From positions 1,674,001-1,738,000 of the forward strand of contig NZ_CP095461.1 of assembly GCF_023022985.1 (NCBI RefSeq): a DNA stretch of 64,000 nucleotides, written 5' to 3'. The notes beneath the pieces are model-generated. The model was given only the letters and a program-made list of their open reading frames with translations. It did no database searches and had not been told where the DNA came from. The position numbers were made by a program, and so were the translations under genes. Of this stretch, positions 49,968-58,374 are shown in pieces (the first letter of the stretch is position 1; each line of letters begins with the position of its first letter). Source of the DNA: Arthrobacter gengyunqii. GTDB lineage: Bacteria; Actinomycetota; Actinomycetes; Actinomycetales; Micrococcaceae.

Positions 49968-51617
49968 ATGGATCAGAACGGATCTTCTCGACGCGGATGC
50001 ACTGGTGAATCGACCGGTACTGTTGGCGGCCTTGCGGGTGGCGGACAGGCTGTGGAGCCCGGCTTGTCGGTGTACGAGGCCGAGCCAGGTACTGCCGGGA
50101 GCCCTCCTGCCGAGCACGATCCCGCGCAGGTCTCGCACCTCGGCCCCACCTACCGTGAGGGGTTCACTGGGTCCCTGGCCCTGCAATCGGCTGACTCACT
50201 GACTCAGGACGAAGCCGGGGTGGTGTTGTCCCGGTTGGATGCCTTGATGCGGTGGGCTCAGGCCCAGCAAGCGAAGACGCTGCACCGGATGGAGACCGTC
50301 TTCCGCGATGACCTACTGGAAGACATTGGCCGAGAGGATCCGGGACTGACGTTCAGTCTTGCCGCGGAGGAAGCTGCCGCGATCCTATGCCTGCCCACCA
50401 ACACCGCGAAGATGCTGATGAGTGACGCCGGACGGTTGTGTTCCACCCACATGGCAACCCTGGCCGGCCTGGAAGCGGGCACCCTCAGTTACGGGCATGT
50501 GCAGACGGTGCTGGACCAGTCCCAGAATGTCCCCGAGGCTGAGCTGGCGAGCTTTGAAAAGGATCTGTTGGCGGTTGCGGTGGCGGGTCAGACGTCGTCC
50601 CAGTTCCGGGTGAAGGCCCGCCGCATGCGGGAAACCACTTATCCGGAAACCATCAATGCCCGGCACAAGACAGCGTTTGAGCAGCGCCGGGTCTGTTTGG
50701 CACCGGATGAGGATGGGATGTCGTGGTTGTCGGCGTTGTTGCCGGCTGCTAGGGCCCAGCTGATTTATACGCAGCTGACGACCGCTGCGCGGGGTGAGCA
50801 GGCTGCCGGGGACCCCCGAAGAGTTGATGAGCTGCGGGCGGACATCCTCGCTGACCTCCTCGACGGTGGAGAGCGTGACGGCAGAGAGGGCGCGGATACG
50901 GTCGCGGATGCCGCCGCGGAATCACGCGACCGAGGTGCGAGCAGTACCCAGAGAGGCCCTGTTAATGCTGGCAGCGAGTCTGCCACCAGCGGCAGCAAGG
51001 CCCGGGCTCGCACCGAAATCCTGGTCCTCATCACCGCAGAAACTCTCTTCGGAGCTGACGAACAGCCCGCCGAGCTGCACGGGTACGGGCCCATCAGCCC
51101 GGAGACGGCCCGCAGGCTCGCCCGGCAGGCAGCACACTGGACAGCGGTGGAACGTCACCCGGGCACCGACGAGATTTTGCGGGTCGGACGGCGTCGGAAG
51201 GTTCCGGCGGGGCTGCAGCGGTGGCTCCGGGCCCGCGACGGAACCTGCCGGTTCCCCGGCTGCCGGACCAACGCCGTGATCTCTGAGCTCGACCACACCA
51301 AACCCTGGTCCCACGGCGGAACCACCGACCACGACAACTTGGAACACCTCTGCCGGCGGGACCACATGTTCAAAACCCGCGGCTTCTGGAAAGCCCGACA
51401 ACACTCACCGGGAATCATCGAGTGGACGTCACCGGGAGGCCGAACTTACCGCACCGACCCTCACCTCAGCCTGGCCCCTAGCTTGACCTCAAGACAGGCG
51501 AACCGAGGCAACAGTCCCGCCCCTTGGCAACCAGAGAACCAAGTCGACCCGATAGGGCTAACTGTGTCCGGCATCGCGGACCCGCCAGACTACGAAGGCG
51601 ATCCTCCACCCTTTTAG
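49968..51617 (+). CDS. DUF222 / HNH endonuclease domain protein (13E12 repeat family)
   Basis: A 549-aa protein of the actinobacterial 13E12/DUF222 family. The DUF222 helical domain spans about residues 70-330 (LSRLDALMRWAQAQQAKTLHRME ... FSLAAEEAAAILCLPTNTAKMLM ... LSYGHVQTVLDQ). The HNH nuclease is at 427-475: CRFPGC, SELDHTKPWSHGGTTDHDNLEHLCRRDH (in part), with metal-binding DH, N and H. An acidic/Ser-rich linker separates them (residues 300-350). Such genes are multi-copy and scattered, often linked to REP-like mobile repeats. The start is uncertain; ATG 49968 is the first in frame. Confidence 0.9.
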   Translation: MDQNGSSRRGCTGESTGTVGGLAGGGQAVEPGLSVYEAEPGTAGSPPAEHDPAQVSHLGPTYREGFTGSLALQSADSLTQDEAGVVLSRLDALMRWAQAQQAKTLHRMETVFRDDLLEDIGREDPGLTFSLAAEEAAAILCLPTNTAKMLMSDAGRLCSTHMATLAGLEAGTLSYGHVQTVLDQSQNVPEAELASFEKDLLAVAVAGQTSSQFRVKARRMRETTYPETINARHKTAFEQRRVCLAPDEDGMSWLSALLPAARAQLIYTQLTTAARGEQAAGDPRRVDELRADILADLLDGGERDGREGADTVADAAAESRDRGASSTQRGPVNAGSESATSGSKARARTEILVLITAETLFGADEQPAELHGYGPISPETARRLARQAAHWTAVERHPGTDEILRVGRRRKVPAGLQRWLRARDGTCRFPGCRTNAVISELDHTKPWSHGGTTDHDNLEHLCRRDHMFKTRGFWKARQHSPGIIEWTSPGGRTYRTDPHLSLAPSLTSRQANRGNSPAPWQPENQVDPIGLTVSGIADPPDYEGDPPPF

Positions 51618-51701
51618 GGCCGGTCAGATTTTCCTTTAATAGAATCTGCACGCCGCATTCTTTCCCATGGGTCAGGAGTCACTATTGGTACGCTGCCCTC
51701 C

Positions 51702-52088
51702 ATGACACATACCTTGCGTGAGTTGGAGCTTGCATTCCGTCAGTCCTGGGATCTGGATACCACGTGCCTTACGCCTGATGCACTCGTCGGGTGGGATTCC
51801 AAGAACCCGGCGTATGGCCAGTGCGGTCCGACGGCCCTCGTCGTCCAAGACCTGCTGGGTGGGGATCTTCTCATCGCCGACGTAACTGGCGGGAACGAAA
51901 AGTATGAAGTCCACTATTGGAACCGAATGCCGGGTGGCGTCGAAATAGACCTAACCCGTGAGCAATTCCTGCCTCACCACGAGATAGGAGAGCCACGTGT
52001 CGTGGCGAGGCCCGAGGGAGGCCCCCGCGCGTATCGCCAGGAGTACAAAACGCTTCGTGCAAGAGTGCTTTCCGCACTCGCAAGCTAA
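51702..52088 (+). CDS. YunG-like family protein
   Basis: A 128-aa protein with the YunG pattern: WDSKNPAYGQCGPTALVVQDLLGGDLLIADV near residues 31-60 (in part) and EVHYWNRMPGGVEIDLTREQF near 75-95. The GQCGPTAL cysteine and HYWN histidine recall a papain-like Cys-His pair, but a catalytic role has not been shown to my knowledge. GC content is lower than in neighbours. It is followed by a GNAT gene 105 bases downstream. Confidence 0.8.
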   Translation: MTHTLRELELAFRQSWDLDTTCLTPDALVGWDSKNPAYGQCGPTALVVQDLLGGDLLIADVTGGNEKYEVHYWNRMPGGVEIDLTREQFLPHHEIGEPRVVARPEGGPRAYRQEYKTLRARVLSALAS

Positions 52089-52192
52089 TTACTGGGCCAA
52101 GACATGCAATAACTGCCAAGACGGCTGTTCACTCCCAAGACATGGCATATACCAATCGCGGAAGATCCTCGTATCGACAGTAGCGTTAGGCT

Positions 52193-52708
52193 ATGTCTCT
52201 CCTCGTCCGTCCTTCGACCACGCTTCACGCGGCCTGGCTCGAGGCATACGAGGAATGGGGCGATGGGCTTCACGAGGATGGCTTCGGTCTGTGTGAGGCT
52301 GAAGAGGTTGGATCGCCCGAAGCATTCAGCGCATTCGTCAACCGGCTCCGTGCCCAGGAGGCGTCGGCTGGCGACGACGGGTGCACCTTTCGGTGGATCG
52401 TCCAGGCTGGCAAAGTCCTCGGCGGAATCGCTCTGCGCCACGAATCAACGCCGGATGTGGACGTGATTGGGCATGTGGGTTACGGGCTGCGGCCGTCAGC
52501 CAGGGGTCGTGGTCTCGCAGTTGCCGCGCTTCAGGAAATGCTGGCTGTCGCGAAGGCCCGCAGCATGAATCGAGTACTGCTTGCCTGTTTCGTGGACAAC
52601 ATAGCCTCGGTGAAGACCATAGAACGCTGCGGAGGCGTTCTGGATAGCATCGTTGCGACGAGTCAGGGAGAAGTTGGACGCTACGCAATCAAGCTTTCGC
52701 AGCCTTGA
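52193..52708 (+). CDS. GNAT family N-acetyltransferase
   Basis: A 171-aa acetyltransferase. RWIVQAGKVLGGIALRHE gives strands 3-4, IGHVGYGLRPSARGRGLAVAALQEMLAVAKA near residues 95-125 is motif A with the RGRGLA acetyl-CoA loop, and NRVLLACFVDNIASVKTIERCGGVLDS is motif B. This is the YjdJ/Eis-unrelated small-molecule class. The stop lies 16 bases before the methyltransferase start, so the two are probably co-transcribed. Confidence 0.88.
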   Translation: MSLLVRPSTTLHAAWLEAYEEWGDGLHEDGFGLCEAEEVGSPEAFSAFVNRLRAQEASAGDDGCTFRWIVQAGKVLGGIALRHESTPDVDVIGHVGYGLRPSARGRGLAVAALQEMLAVAKARSMNRVLLACFVDNIASVKTIERCGGVLDSIVATSQGEVGRYAIKLSQP

Positions 52709-52724
52709 TGAAGGAGGTCCGCCC

Positions 52725-53480
52725 ATGAGCGCAGCTGATTTTTACACAGGCATCATTCCCGATGTGTACACCGCGTTGCGAGGTGCAACCTTTGAGGCAG
52801 GCCGTTATCTCGATTTCGTGGAGCAGACGGGTCAGCCGGCGCTCGAACTCGGGTGCGGCGACGACGGTCCTTTTCTCGAACTGGTGAGGATGGGTTTCGA
52901 TATTGATGGGATTGATTCATCGCAGGACATGCTTGACCGCTGCCATGCTCGGGCAGCCGCTGAGAATCTGCGAATCACCACGTACCGCCAACTGATGCAG
53001 CATTTGAAGCTGCCGCGCACCTATCGGTCGATATACCTGGCCGGACCGACCTTCAATCTGCTTCCGGACGATGACGCTGCCATGCAGGCGCTCCAGGGGA
53101 TTGCCGGCCACCTCCAAAAGGGCGGGGCAGCGATGGTGCCGCTGTGGATCCCGTGCCCCACTGCAATGGAGGATATCGGTCGGGCACGCGAAGCCACGGT
53201 TGTCGGCGGAGCAACTGCCCGTTACACGGTTGAGTCTGAGAAGTACGACGACGCACGCCGCACTCGCCGCACCCACACGCTCTACGAACTTGAAACGGGC
53301 AGCACGGTGGAGCGGGTGCGGCGGGAGTGGATCATTCACTGGCACACTCCTGAGGGGTTTACGGAACTCGCCCACGCTGCAGGGCTCGAGGTCACTTACG
53401 GAGATTTGGACCTGGACTCGGACGAATTCACGGCATACCTCACGCGGGCAGAGTCCGGTGTGTCTGCTGCTGCCTCCTGA
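52725..53480 (+). CDS. SAM-dependent methyltransferase, class I
   Basis: A 251-aa Rossmann methyltransferase. ALELGCGDDGPFLELV near residue 38 is motif I for SAM binding, GIDSSQDMLDRCHARA near 62 is motif II, and AGPTFNLLPDDDAAMQALQGIAGHL near 105 is the post-I/IV region. The start ATG at 52725 has AAGGAGG seven bases upstream, an unusually strong site; the frame extends back into the GNAT gene without support. The 3' end overlaps the convergent shikimate kinase-like gene by 85 bases. The methyl acceptor is unknown. Confidence 0.9.
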   Translation: MSAADFYTGIIPDVYTALRGATFEAGRYLDFVEQTGQPALELGCGDDGPFLELVRMGFDIDGIDSSQDMLDRCHARAAAENLRITTYRQLMQHLKLPRTYRSIYLAGPTFNLLPDDDAAMQALQGIAGHLQKGGAAMVPLWIPCPTAMEDIGRAREATVVGGATARYTVESEKYDDARRTRRTHTLYELETGSTVERVRREWIIHWHTPEGFTELAHAAGLEVTYGDLDLDSDEFTAYLTRAESGVSAAAS

Positions 53481-54052
53481 AGGGCCAGAACAACCGCTGC
53501 CAACTGTTCAGCAGTCTCCGCAGGTGTACTCCCCATCGTAAAGACGACGTCGGTCGCCAACAGTCGGGTGCCGGCGTCGTCGTGCCATTCCGCAAGGAAA
53601 TCATGCCCGGCGGATATCCAGTCCGTACCCTTGGATGCCAGCGATCGTCCCCGCAGTTCCGCCAGTGCCGCGGGTCGGTCAGGCGAGGGCAGGAGCAGAG
53701 CCACGGTGGGCACACCCGCCAAAGCCGCGGACACTCGGGCAAAACACGCCGCATCCATGTATGAGGTATGGCCTGCACCGAGCGCCAGGACAGAGTCCGG
53801 ATAATCCTCAAGAACCCGGCGGACCGCATGCGCACGGGCAGGCTCCCACTCCCGCTCGGCCGCGACCCGGCCCAGATGCCGGCTGCGCTCCAGGAGCCGC
53901 CCGATGCTCCAGCCCACTTCTGCGTAATAGTGTTCACCGACGTCGTCGAGGTCCACAAACGGCCTTCCCAACCTAATCGCAACCAGCCCGCCGACGCTGG
54001 TCTTTCCCGCGGCAGCAGGGCCTATCAGGACAAGGGCAGGGGAGCGGGACAT
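53396..54052 (-). CDS. Shikimate kinase-like P-loop protein
   Basis: A 218-aa kinase-fold protein. LIGPAAAGKTSVGGLVAIRLGRPFVDLDD at residues 9-37 (in part) combines Walker A (GPAAAGKT) with the DLDD pair that in shikimate kinase binds substrate and magnesium, and LALGAGHTSY near 90 matches the GGG-like acceptor loop. A true aroK lies in the aro operon in most genomes and reads GxxGxGKST and GGG, so this divergent protein likely phosphorylates something else. Its last 28 codons overlap the methyltransferase gene on the other strand. Confidence 0.78.
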   Translation of the reverse strand: MSRSPALVLIGPAAAGKTSVGGLVAIRLGRPFVDLDDVGEHYYAEVGWSIGRLLERSRHLGRVAAEREWEPARAHAVRRVLEDYPDSVLALGAGHTSYMDAACFARVSAALAGVPTVALLLPSPDRPAALAELRGRSLASKGTDWISAGHDFLAEWHDDAGTRLLATDVVFTMGSTPAETAEQLAAVVLALQEAAADTPDSARVRYAVNSSESRSKSP

Positions 54053-54112
54053 GACTCCGATCCTGCCACACGGGACAGGCGACGGGCACGAACCTCCGGT
54101 TAGGGTGGCGCC

Positions 54113-54344
54113 ATGAATGGGGTAGCGGAAACCTATGAACGTTTCGGGGAGATTGAAGCCTGTGGGGTCTCACCCATTTATGAGGCTTGTGCCTTGGGTG
54201 TTGCGCAGGATCCTGAGGTTTGCACTCTGATTTGGTCGCTTCCACGCAGCAAGCGCCAGCCCAATCTGGTGAATGAGGGAATGGCTGGTCAGCAACTGGG
54301 CCGAGGTGGTTCCTGTGGTTCTGGCCCGTTCCCCAACCGGATGA
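54113..54344 (+). pseudogene. DUF2332 relic with internal deletion and frameshift
   Basis: From the ATG at 54113 the frame encodes YERFGEIEACGVSPIYEACA, LGVAQDPEVCTLIWSLPRSK, RQPNLV, the DUF2332 N-terminus. The frame then changes, and 54273-54344 encodes MREWLVSNWAEVVPVVLARS, the family's later segment. Around 25-30 residues between are missing, and the next expected motif (TQTNExGR) is gone after a stop. The remaining two thirds of the protein are absent. Confidence 0.65.
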
Positions 54345-54480
54345 GGACGCAGCATGTGAACTGGTCGGATACCTCCAGTGCAAGCCGGTGTGTGACCGCC
54401 TCGCCATAGACACGATCACCTACGCGGAAGACGTGGCGACGATCAGGACCGTCCTCCTCGGCCGATACACAGGCGTGTGA
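54304..54480 (+). pseudogene. Orphan gene end in a third frame
   Basis: In the frame ending at TGA 54478-54480 the bases encode WFLWFWPVPQPDEDAACELV, GYLQCKPVCDRLAIDTITYA, EDVATIRTVLLGRYTGV. Codon use and composition look like a genuine C-terminus, unlike the overlapping frames. It begins within the DUF2332 relic and has no start. I do not recognise the family. It reads as the end of another gene joined to DUF2332 by deletion. Confidence 0.45.
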
Positions 54481-54598
54481 GTTCTGCGGATCTCTCTTGG
54501 GCCTCCGAAACCCAAAACCCATTCCTGTCGGAATAACGGACACTGAGATTTTTCACCTGGTCGGTGCCGGTGCCGTCGCAGCGCCGGTGTCACCGGCG

Positions 54599-55432
54599 TC
54601 ATTGCGCCGGCGGTAGGCGGCTCGAATGTTGGCGGTAGGCGGCTCTTATGTTGGCCGACGCAAGTCCAATTAGGAAAACCAAAGCAACCCAGGTGTAACC
54701 GACACGATCGCCAGGTTGAACGATGAGTACGCTGATGACCGTGGCCGGGGCGGCCTCCACAGCCGAGAACAACCATTCTCTGAGAATCGCTCGATCAGTC
54801 TTAATCCACCACCCCCAGTTCACCCAAAGATTGACCAGTAACAGGGCTATGGCAATAGTGATGGCCCACAGCTGCTGGTTGGGAGCGCCGAGGAGCCCTC
54901 CTAAAAGCCATGGCGCAAGCAGAAACGGCACGGATAGCAAGGTCGCAACGTCGGCGAATATCGTTGCACTGGTCGGTCTGGTAGCAGGCTGAGCTTTAAA
55001 GCGCAGGTGCTTGGTGACGAGGACCGGCTGCAGCTCTTGGCCTTTCACATCGTAGCGGCCGGTAATGACGGCCACCGGCTCGACGCTGGGAACATTGAGC
55101 CGGCGCAGTTTGCGCAGCATGTGATATTCCTGCCGGGCCGCGTGCTCACTGGTTTCCTTGATCGCTATCAGCGAGCCGCCCATTCGTGCGAAGCGGACGA
55201 CGTGGCGGGAAATACCCCGGGGCAGTGCCGCGAGGTTGTCTTTGGGCCAGTCTTCAAGGGGCAGGTGCCATGGCAGGTCCAGCAGCCCCGGGTCCATCGA
55301 GGCGGCGGTAATGTTCAGGGACGCGAGGGCCTTTTGCGGAGTCGGGGGATGAAGCCGGGGAAGTTTGCCCTGCTGATCCCAGTCCGTTGGCTCGTCACGC
55401 CATTTGGCGCCTGCGGGTTCGGTCATAAGCAC
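54599..55432 (-). pseudogene. Chimeric frame: DUF4032 N-terminus joined to a membrane-protein end
   Basis: A 277-aa open frame made of two unrelated parts. Residues 1-145 match DUF4032: KLPRLHPPTPQKALASLNIT, LDLPWHLPLEDWPKDNLAAL, PRGISRHVVRF, NVPSVEPVAVITGR, VLVTKHLRF. At about residue 146 the homology stops and four hydrophobic helices follow (FADVATLLSVPFLLAPWLLG onward), ending in ANIRAAYR. Normal DUF4032 proteins are over 400 aa and soluble. The frame is intact across the joint near 54,990, so a fusion protein could be made. A 22-base tandem duplication at 54609-54652 alters the last residues. Confidence 0.65.
54609..54652. repeat. 22-base tandem duplication at the end of the chimeric gene
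   Basis: GGCGGTAGGCGGCTC-G-AATGTT is repeated head to tail with two changes (54609-54630 and 54631-54652). On the coding strand each unit reads NIRAAYR in frame; 22 bases are not a multiple of three, so the second copy shifts the frame and yields QHSSRLPPAQ instead. Confidence 0.8.
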
Positions 55433-55546
55433 ATGCCTTTTATCGAACGTCCCGGTGAAACGGTGATGAGGTTAAAGCAGAAATGCGGTGGTCCCTTAAA
55501 CGAGTTTAGATCAGTCGCAGGGGCCACCGCATATTCAGGGGAAGGA

Positions 55547-55732
55547 TCAGGCGTGGTCCGCCAGGCGCTCACCATTGGCGGCGTCGAACAAGTGCACGTG
55601 GCCCTGCTGCGGGCGGACGTACAGGGTGGCGCCCTTCATCGGGGGACGGCGTCCGTCGACTCGAACCACCATGTCGCGGTCCGTGCTAGTGAAGTACCGC
55701 ACCATGTCACGGCAAATGGCGGTCAAAGCAGG
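55547..55732 (-). pseudogene. C-terminal relic of a UgpC/MsmK-type sugar ABC ATPase
   Basis: The frame ending at TGA 55547-55549 encodes MVRYFTSTDRDMVVRVDGRR, PPMKGATLYVRPQQGHVHLF, DAANGERLADHA. The end VxPxxGHVHLFDAxxGERL is typical of the regulatory C-terminus of MsmK/UgpC ATPases. A stop (55733-55735) precedes it and no nucleotide-binding domain is present. It lies just upstream of the DUF4032 part on the same strand, the order found in intact actinobacterial genomes, so both were trimmed in one region. Confidence 0.7.
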
Positions 55733-55857
55733 CTACAGGCTAGGGGAAACATTCAGGCTGCATCAAAAGCGGCGCTTCGCTCAATCAGAATGTTCTGCGC
55801 TGCGCTGCGCTTCGGGCTGTGGCCAGGGCTCCTCCGTCGCCCCCCCGGCTGATCGTT

Positions 55858-55883
55858 CTACGACGTCTTTTGCTGCTGTCCTT
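55858..55883. repeat. 26-base dispersed repeat, copy 1
   Basis: CTACGACGTCTTTTGCTGCT plus GTCCTT is repeated with one change at 59014-59039 in the same orientation. Similarity extends left through CTGAT and a run of C. Copy 1 sits at the broken edge of the DUF4192 relic. Confidence 0.8.
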
Positions 55884-55959
55884 CGGATCATACGTGCCCG
55901 CTCCGGCCCGTCTAGCACAGCTCCGCAAGCTTCGCCAGCAGGCAAAAAACAACGGGGGA

Positions 55960-56429
55960 GAGGCCAACTGCTGGACCACCGCGCCGCTTGGTACGAGGCT
56001 GTAGGCACCCAGCCGGACGAAGCAGCAACGATCCAGCTGGTTTCTTACTTGCAGGTCAAAGCGCTTCGGGACCGGATTATGGCCGACATGATCAATCCCG
56101 CTGAGGACGAAGGCACCTACCGGGCTGTTTTCATGGGACAGCACCCCGAACGCCCGGACTGGTCACGGGTGGACGCGTGCGAGGTCCTGCTAGTCCAGCT
56201 GCTGGCCTACACGCCCGCCGCGGACCGTGCCCCGCTCTTTAGCGCTCTTGGTTGGCTGGCTTGGTACAAGGGGAAAGGGTCCTTAGCCGCGGCCTATCTG
56301 GCCAAGGCGCTGGAATCCGAACCGGGCTACAGGCTGGCGGAACTGCTGGACGAAATGCTTCGAACCGGCCTGCTGGCCAAAACGGCCACCAACGCCAGCA
56401 CCGCCTACAAGAGAGGAAACCACAGCTAG
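55960..56429 (+). pseudogene. DUF4192 relic, C-terminal half
   Basis: The frame open from 55575 matches DUF4192 only in its last 155 residues: AAWYEAVGTQPDEAATIQLV, LRDRIMADMINPAEDEGTYR, DWSRVDACEVLLVQLLAYTP, PLFSALGWLAWYKGKGSLAA, YLAKALESEPGYRLAELLDE. Intact DUF4192 proteins are roughly 350-400 aa; the N-terminal half is missing and the preceding bases are unrelated. No start or ribosome site serves this part. Homology begins near 55,960, shortly after the dispersed repeat. Confidence 0.65.
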
Positions 56430-56443
56430 GAGACAGAAGGGCG

Positions 56444-56480
56444 GGGCCGGAATCCCACGAACGGGGTTCCGGCCCTATTT
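56444..56480 (+). terminator. Terminator after the DUF4192 relic
   Basis: GGGCCGGAATCCC pairs with GGGGTTCCGGCCC (13 bp with one G-T pair), loop ACGAAC, followed by TATTT. It survives although the gene it served is broken. Confidence 0.75.
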
Positions 56481-57194
56481 CCATGCAGGCCGGTTCGCCC
56501 AGGTGCGCGGGCGGCGGCCTCCGCCGCACGCTCCCCCGGCCGCCGCCATGACACGCTGCGCGTCCACACCACCCAGCCCAGGAACAACCCCACGGATCCC
56601 GGAACAGTGGGCCGCACCAGAACCACTACCGCCAGGACTACAGCCAATGCACACACCGGACTTCATTCACACCAACGGCCTGAGCATCCCGCAGACCCCC
56701 GCACCTCGGCGCCCCTCTGACACTGCCGCCGAGGCCGGCATAGCCCACATCCTGGACGTCCAAAGGAACACAGCTCCAGGTTCAACGGATCTGTCGTGGA
56801 TACCGGAGGAACACAGCCGGCTCTTGGAAGGCTGACATTCCAGAAGACGGAAGGACTGCCCGGCCGGGCGGCCCTTTTCCTTTTAAGGCCCTTCAGCGTT
56901 CCGGTCCCGCTTCTTTGTGCACTGAAATTCCATGGGGGAGCTGGCGGCGGCCTCCGCGGACAGCTCTCCCGCCGCCATTGCACGCCACACCGCCTAGTCT
57001 GGTCTCTACAAAGGCGAATAATCCCTGAGAGCATGGTGTTGGTGCTACTTCTAGGTACAAACTGCAGGTATCCCACGGGATGGGTAGCGGCAGCGAGTCC
57101 TTTCCTAACATGAGACCCAAGCCCACACGGCCGAGGCAGCACTCCAACGACCGGCTTCGGTATCCCTGTCGGCTCATACGAAGGAGTCCACATC
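56481..57194. other. Region between the DUF4192 relic and the universal stress gene
   Basis: Two competing frames exist at 56503-56835. The plus strand gives a Pro-rich 110-aa sequence ending STDLSWIPEEHSRLLEG; the minus strand gives a short hydrophobic piece (CALAVVLAVVVLVRPTVPGS). Neither is convincing, though the plus frame ends right before the dispersed terminator repeat. The last 300 bases hold only promoter-like AT-rich DNA before the stress gene. Confidence 0.35.
56830..56898. repeat. About 70-base dispersed repeat with hairpin, copy 1
   Basis: The stretch from GGCTGACATTCCAGAAG to AAGGCCCTTCAGCG is repeated with about ten differences at 58813-58882, same orientation. It contains GGAAGGACTGCCC-GGCC-GGGCGGCCCTT, a stem with one mismatch and a T-run, so it works as a terminator module. 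The two copies bracket the usp-crcB-crcB block. Confidence 0.8.
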
Positions 57195-57707
57195 ATGTCT
57201 AACCCCAAACCTCAGGTTCTGGTTGGTGTCGTAACCGGAAGTACTGTTGCCTCGGTGGTCAAGGAAGCGGCAGCGTTCGCCGAGCAGTTCCGGGCAGATT
57301 TGATTTGCGCCAACGTAGACGACTCCAGCGACAAGGTTGAGGAACGGCCTGACGGTTCGGTGGTGTCTGTACCCATCAACCCGGACTTGCCTTTTGAAGA
57401 GACCGAGGTTTTTGATCCTGAGCTGCGTGCAGAGATCGCGGAAATCCTAGACTCACGGCCCGTGACATGGTCCGTCCGCGCGCTGGCGGGTGGCCCCGGG
57501 CAGGAGCTTGCCCGACTGGCAGGCGAGCTGGACGTGCTCATGATTGTGGTTGGAACACGCGAATCCGGTATCCGGGGTGAAGCTGAAAGGTTCCTCAACG
57601 GCTCCGTCGCGGTGCATCTCGCCCACCACCAACACCGCCCGGTTGTAATGGTCCCTCAACACCCGGTCATCGACGATGCTGACCTACCCTGGAAAAGGGA
57701 GAAATAA
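57195..57707 (+). CDS. Universal stress protein family protein
   Basis: A 170-aa USP-fold protein. VLVGVVTGSTVASVVKEAAAFAEQFRADLICANVD (residues 8-42, in part) is the first strand-helix-strand, ELARLAGELDVLMIVVGTRESGIRGEAERFLNGSVAVHLAHHQHRPVVMVP (in part, residues 105-155) holds the nucleotide site. The usual G-x2-G-x9-GS motif is GTRESGIRGEAERFLNGS, so ATP binding is plausible. A polar insertion sits at 48-75. The start follows AAGGAG by nine bases. It precedes the CrcB pair on the same strand but 208 bases away. Confidence 0.85.
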   Translation: MSNPKPQVLVGVVTGSTVASVVKEAAAFAEQFRADLICANVDDSSDKVEERPDGSVVSVPINPDLPFEETEVFDPELRAEIAEILDSRPVTWSVRALAGGPGQELARLAGELDVLMIVVGTRESGIRGEAERFLNGSVAVHLAHHQHRPVVMVPQHPVIDDADLPWKREK

Positions 57708-57915
57708 ATCAAAAACGCTCATCCTGCTGCGCAGACAGCACACGGACGTTTTCAGCATCCCGACGTTTTCTCGATCAATGTCGTCACGCCATTCCAAAGG
57801 GATCCATGCAAACGCATCCCATAACCCAGGACTTCGCAATAAACCGTGAGGTTGAAACACACTCAGAACTTGCCGCTGACCGTGGCGGGCTCGCCTCCCC
57901 TCGCAGGAGCGAAGC

Positions 57916-58374
57916 ATGAGTACCGGCACCCGCCCGTCCTACCTGCGCTGGGCAGCTATCGCACTCGTCTTTGTCGGCGGCGGATTCGGTGCCGCCAGCC
58001 GCGAGGGCCTTTCGCTTGTTATCCCCAACCTCGGCCAGGTACCGATCGCCATCCCGATCATCAACGTGGTCGGTGCATTTCTGCTCGGCTACCTCTACGA
58101 AGCCGTCACCCGTCTGGACAGTGCGCGCCCCACGGGCGCGAACCTCAAGCTGCTTCTGGGCACCGGATTCTGCGGCGGCTTTACTACCTACAGTTCCCTG
58201 GCCACGGACACCGCGGTGCTCTTCCGCGACGGACTGCCGGGCTCCGCGGTGGTCTACGCCCTCGCAACAGTAATCGTGGGTGCCTTTGCCACCTGGGCGG
58301 GAATCGCCATTGCGACCGCCGTCAATAACCGCAGCACAGGGCCGCGCAAAGATCAGCAGGAGGATGCGACATGA
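57916..58374 (+). CDS. crcB: Fluoride channel subunit CrcB/Fluc, first of a pair
   Basis: A 152-aa membrane protein with four helices. GGGFGAASREGLS near residue 21, PIINVVGAFLLGYLYE near 47 with the channel Asn, and GTGFCGGFTTYSSLATD near 80 carry the conserved fluoride-path residues (Asn, Phe box, Thr/Ser). The polar tail is longer than usual. It overlaps the second crcB gene by four bases (ATGA). Gram-positive bacteria often have two different subunits that assemble as an antiparallel heterodimer. The start follows GGAG by six bases. No fluoride riboswitch motif was found upstream. Confidence 0.92.
   Translation: MSTGTRPSYLRWAAIALVFVGGGFGAASREGLSLVIPNLGQVPIAIPIINVVGAFLLGYLYEAVTRLDSARPTGANLKLLLGTGFCGGFTTYSSLATDTAVLFRDGLPGSAVVYALATVIVGAFATWAGIAIATAVNNRSTGPRKDQQEDAT

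Noticed and set aside
56426..56656. Minus-strand membrane peptide opposite the Pro-rich frame
   Set aside because: Hydrophobic only at its start, and its tail runs through the terminator hairpin at 56444-56475; kept only as an ambiguity.
57700..57915. Fluoride riboswitch before crcB
   Set aside because: The GGNGAUGG and CUGAUGAC-type conserved blocks are absent by eye.
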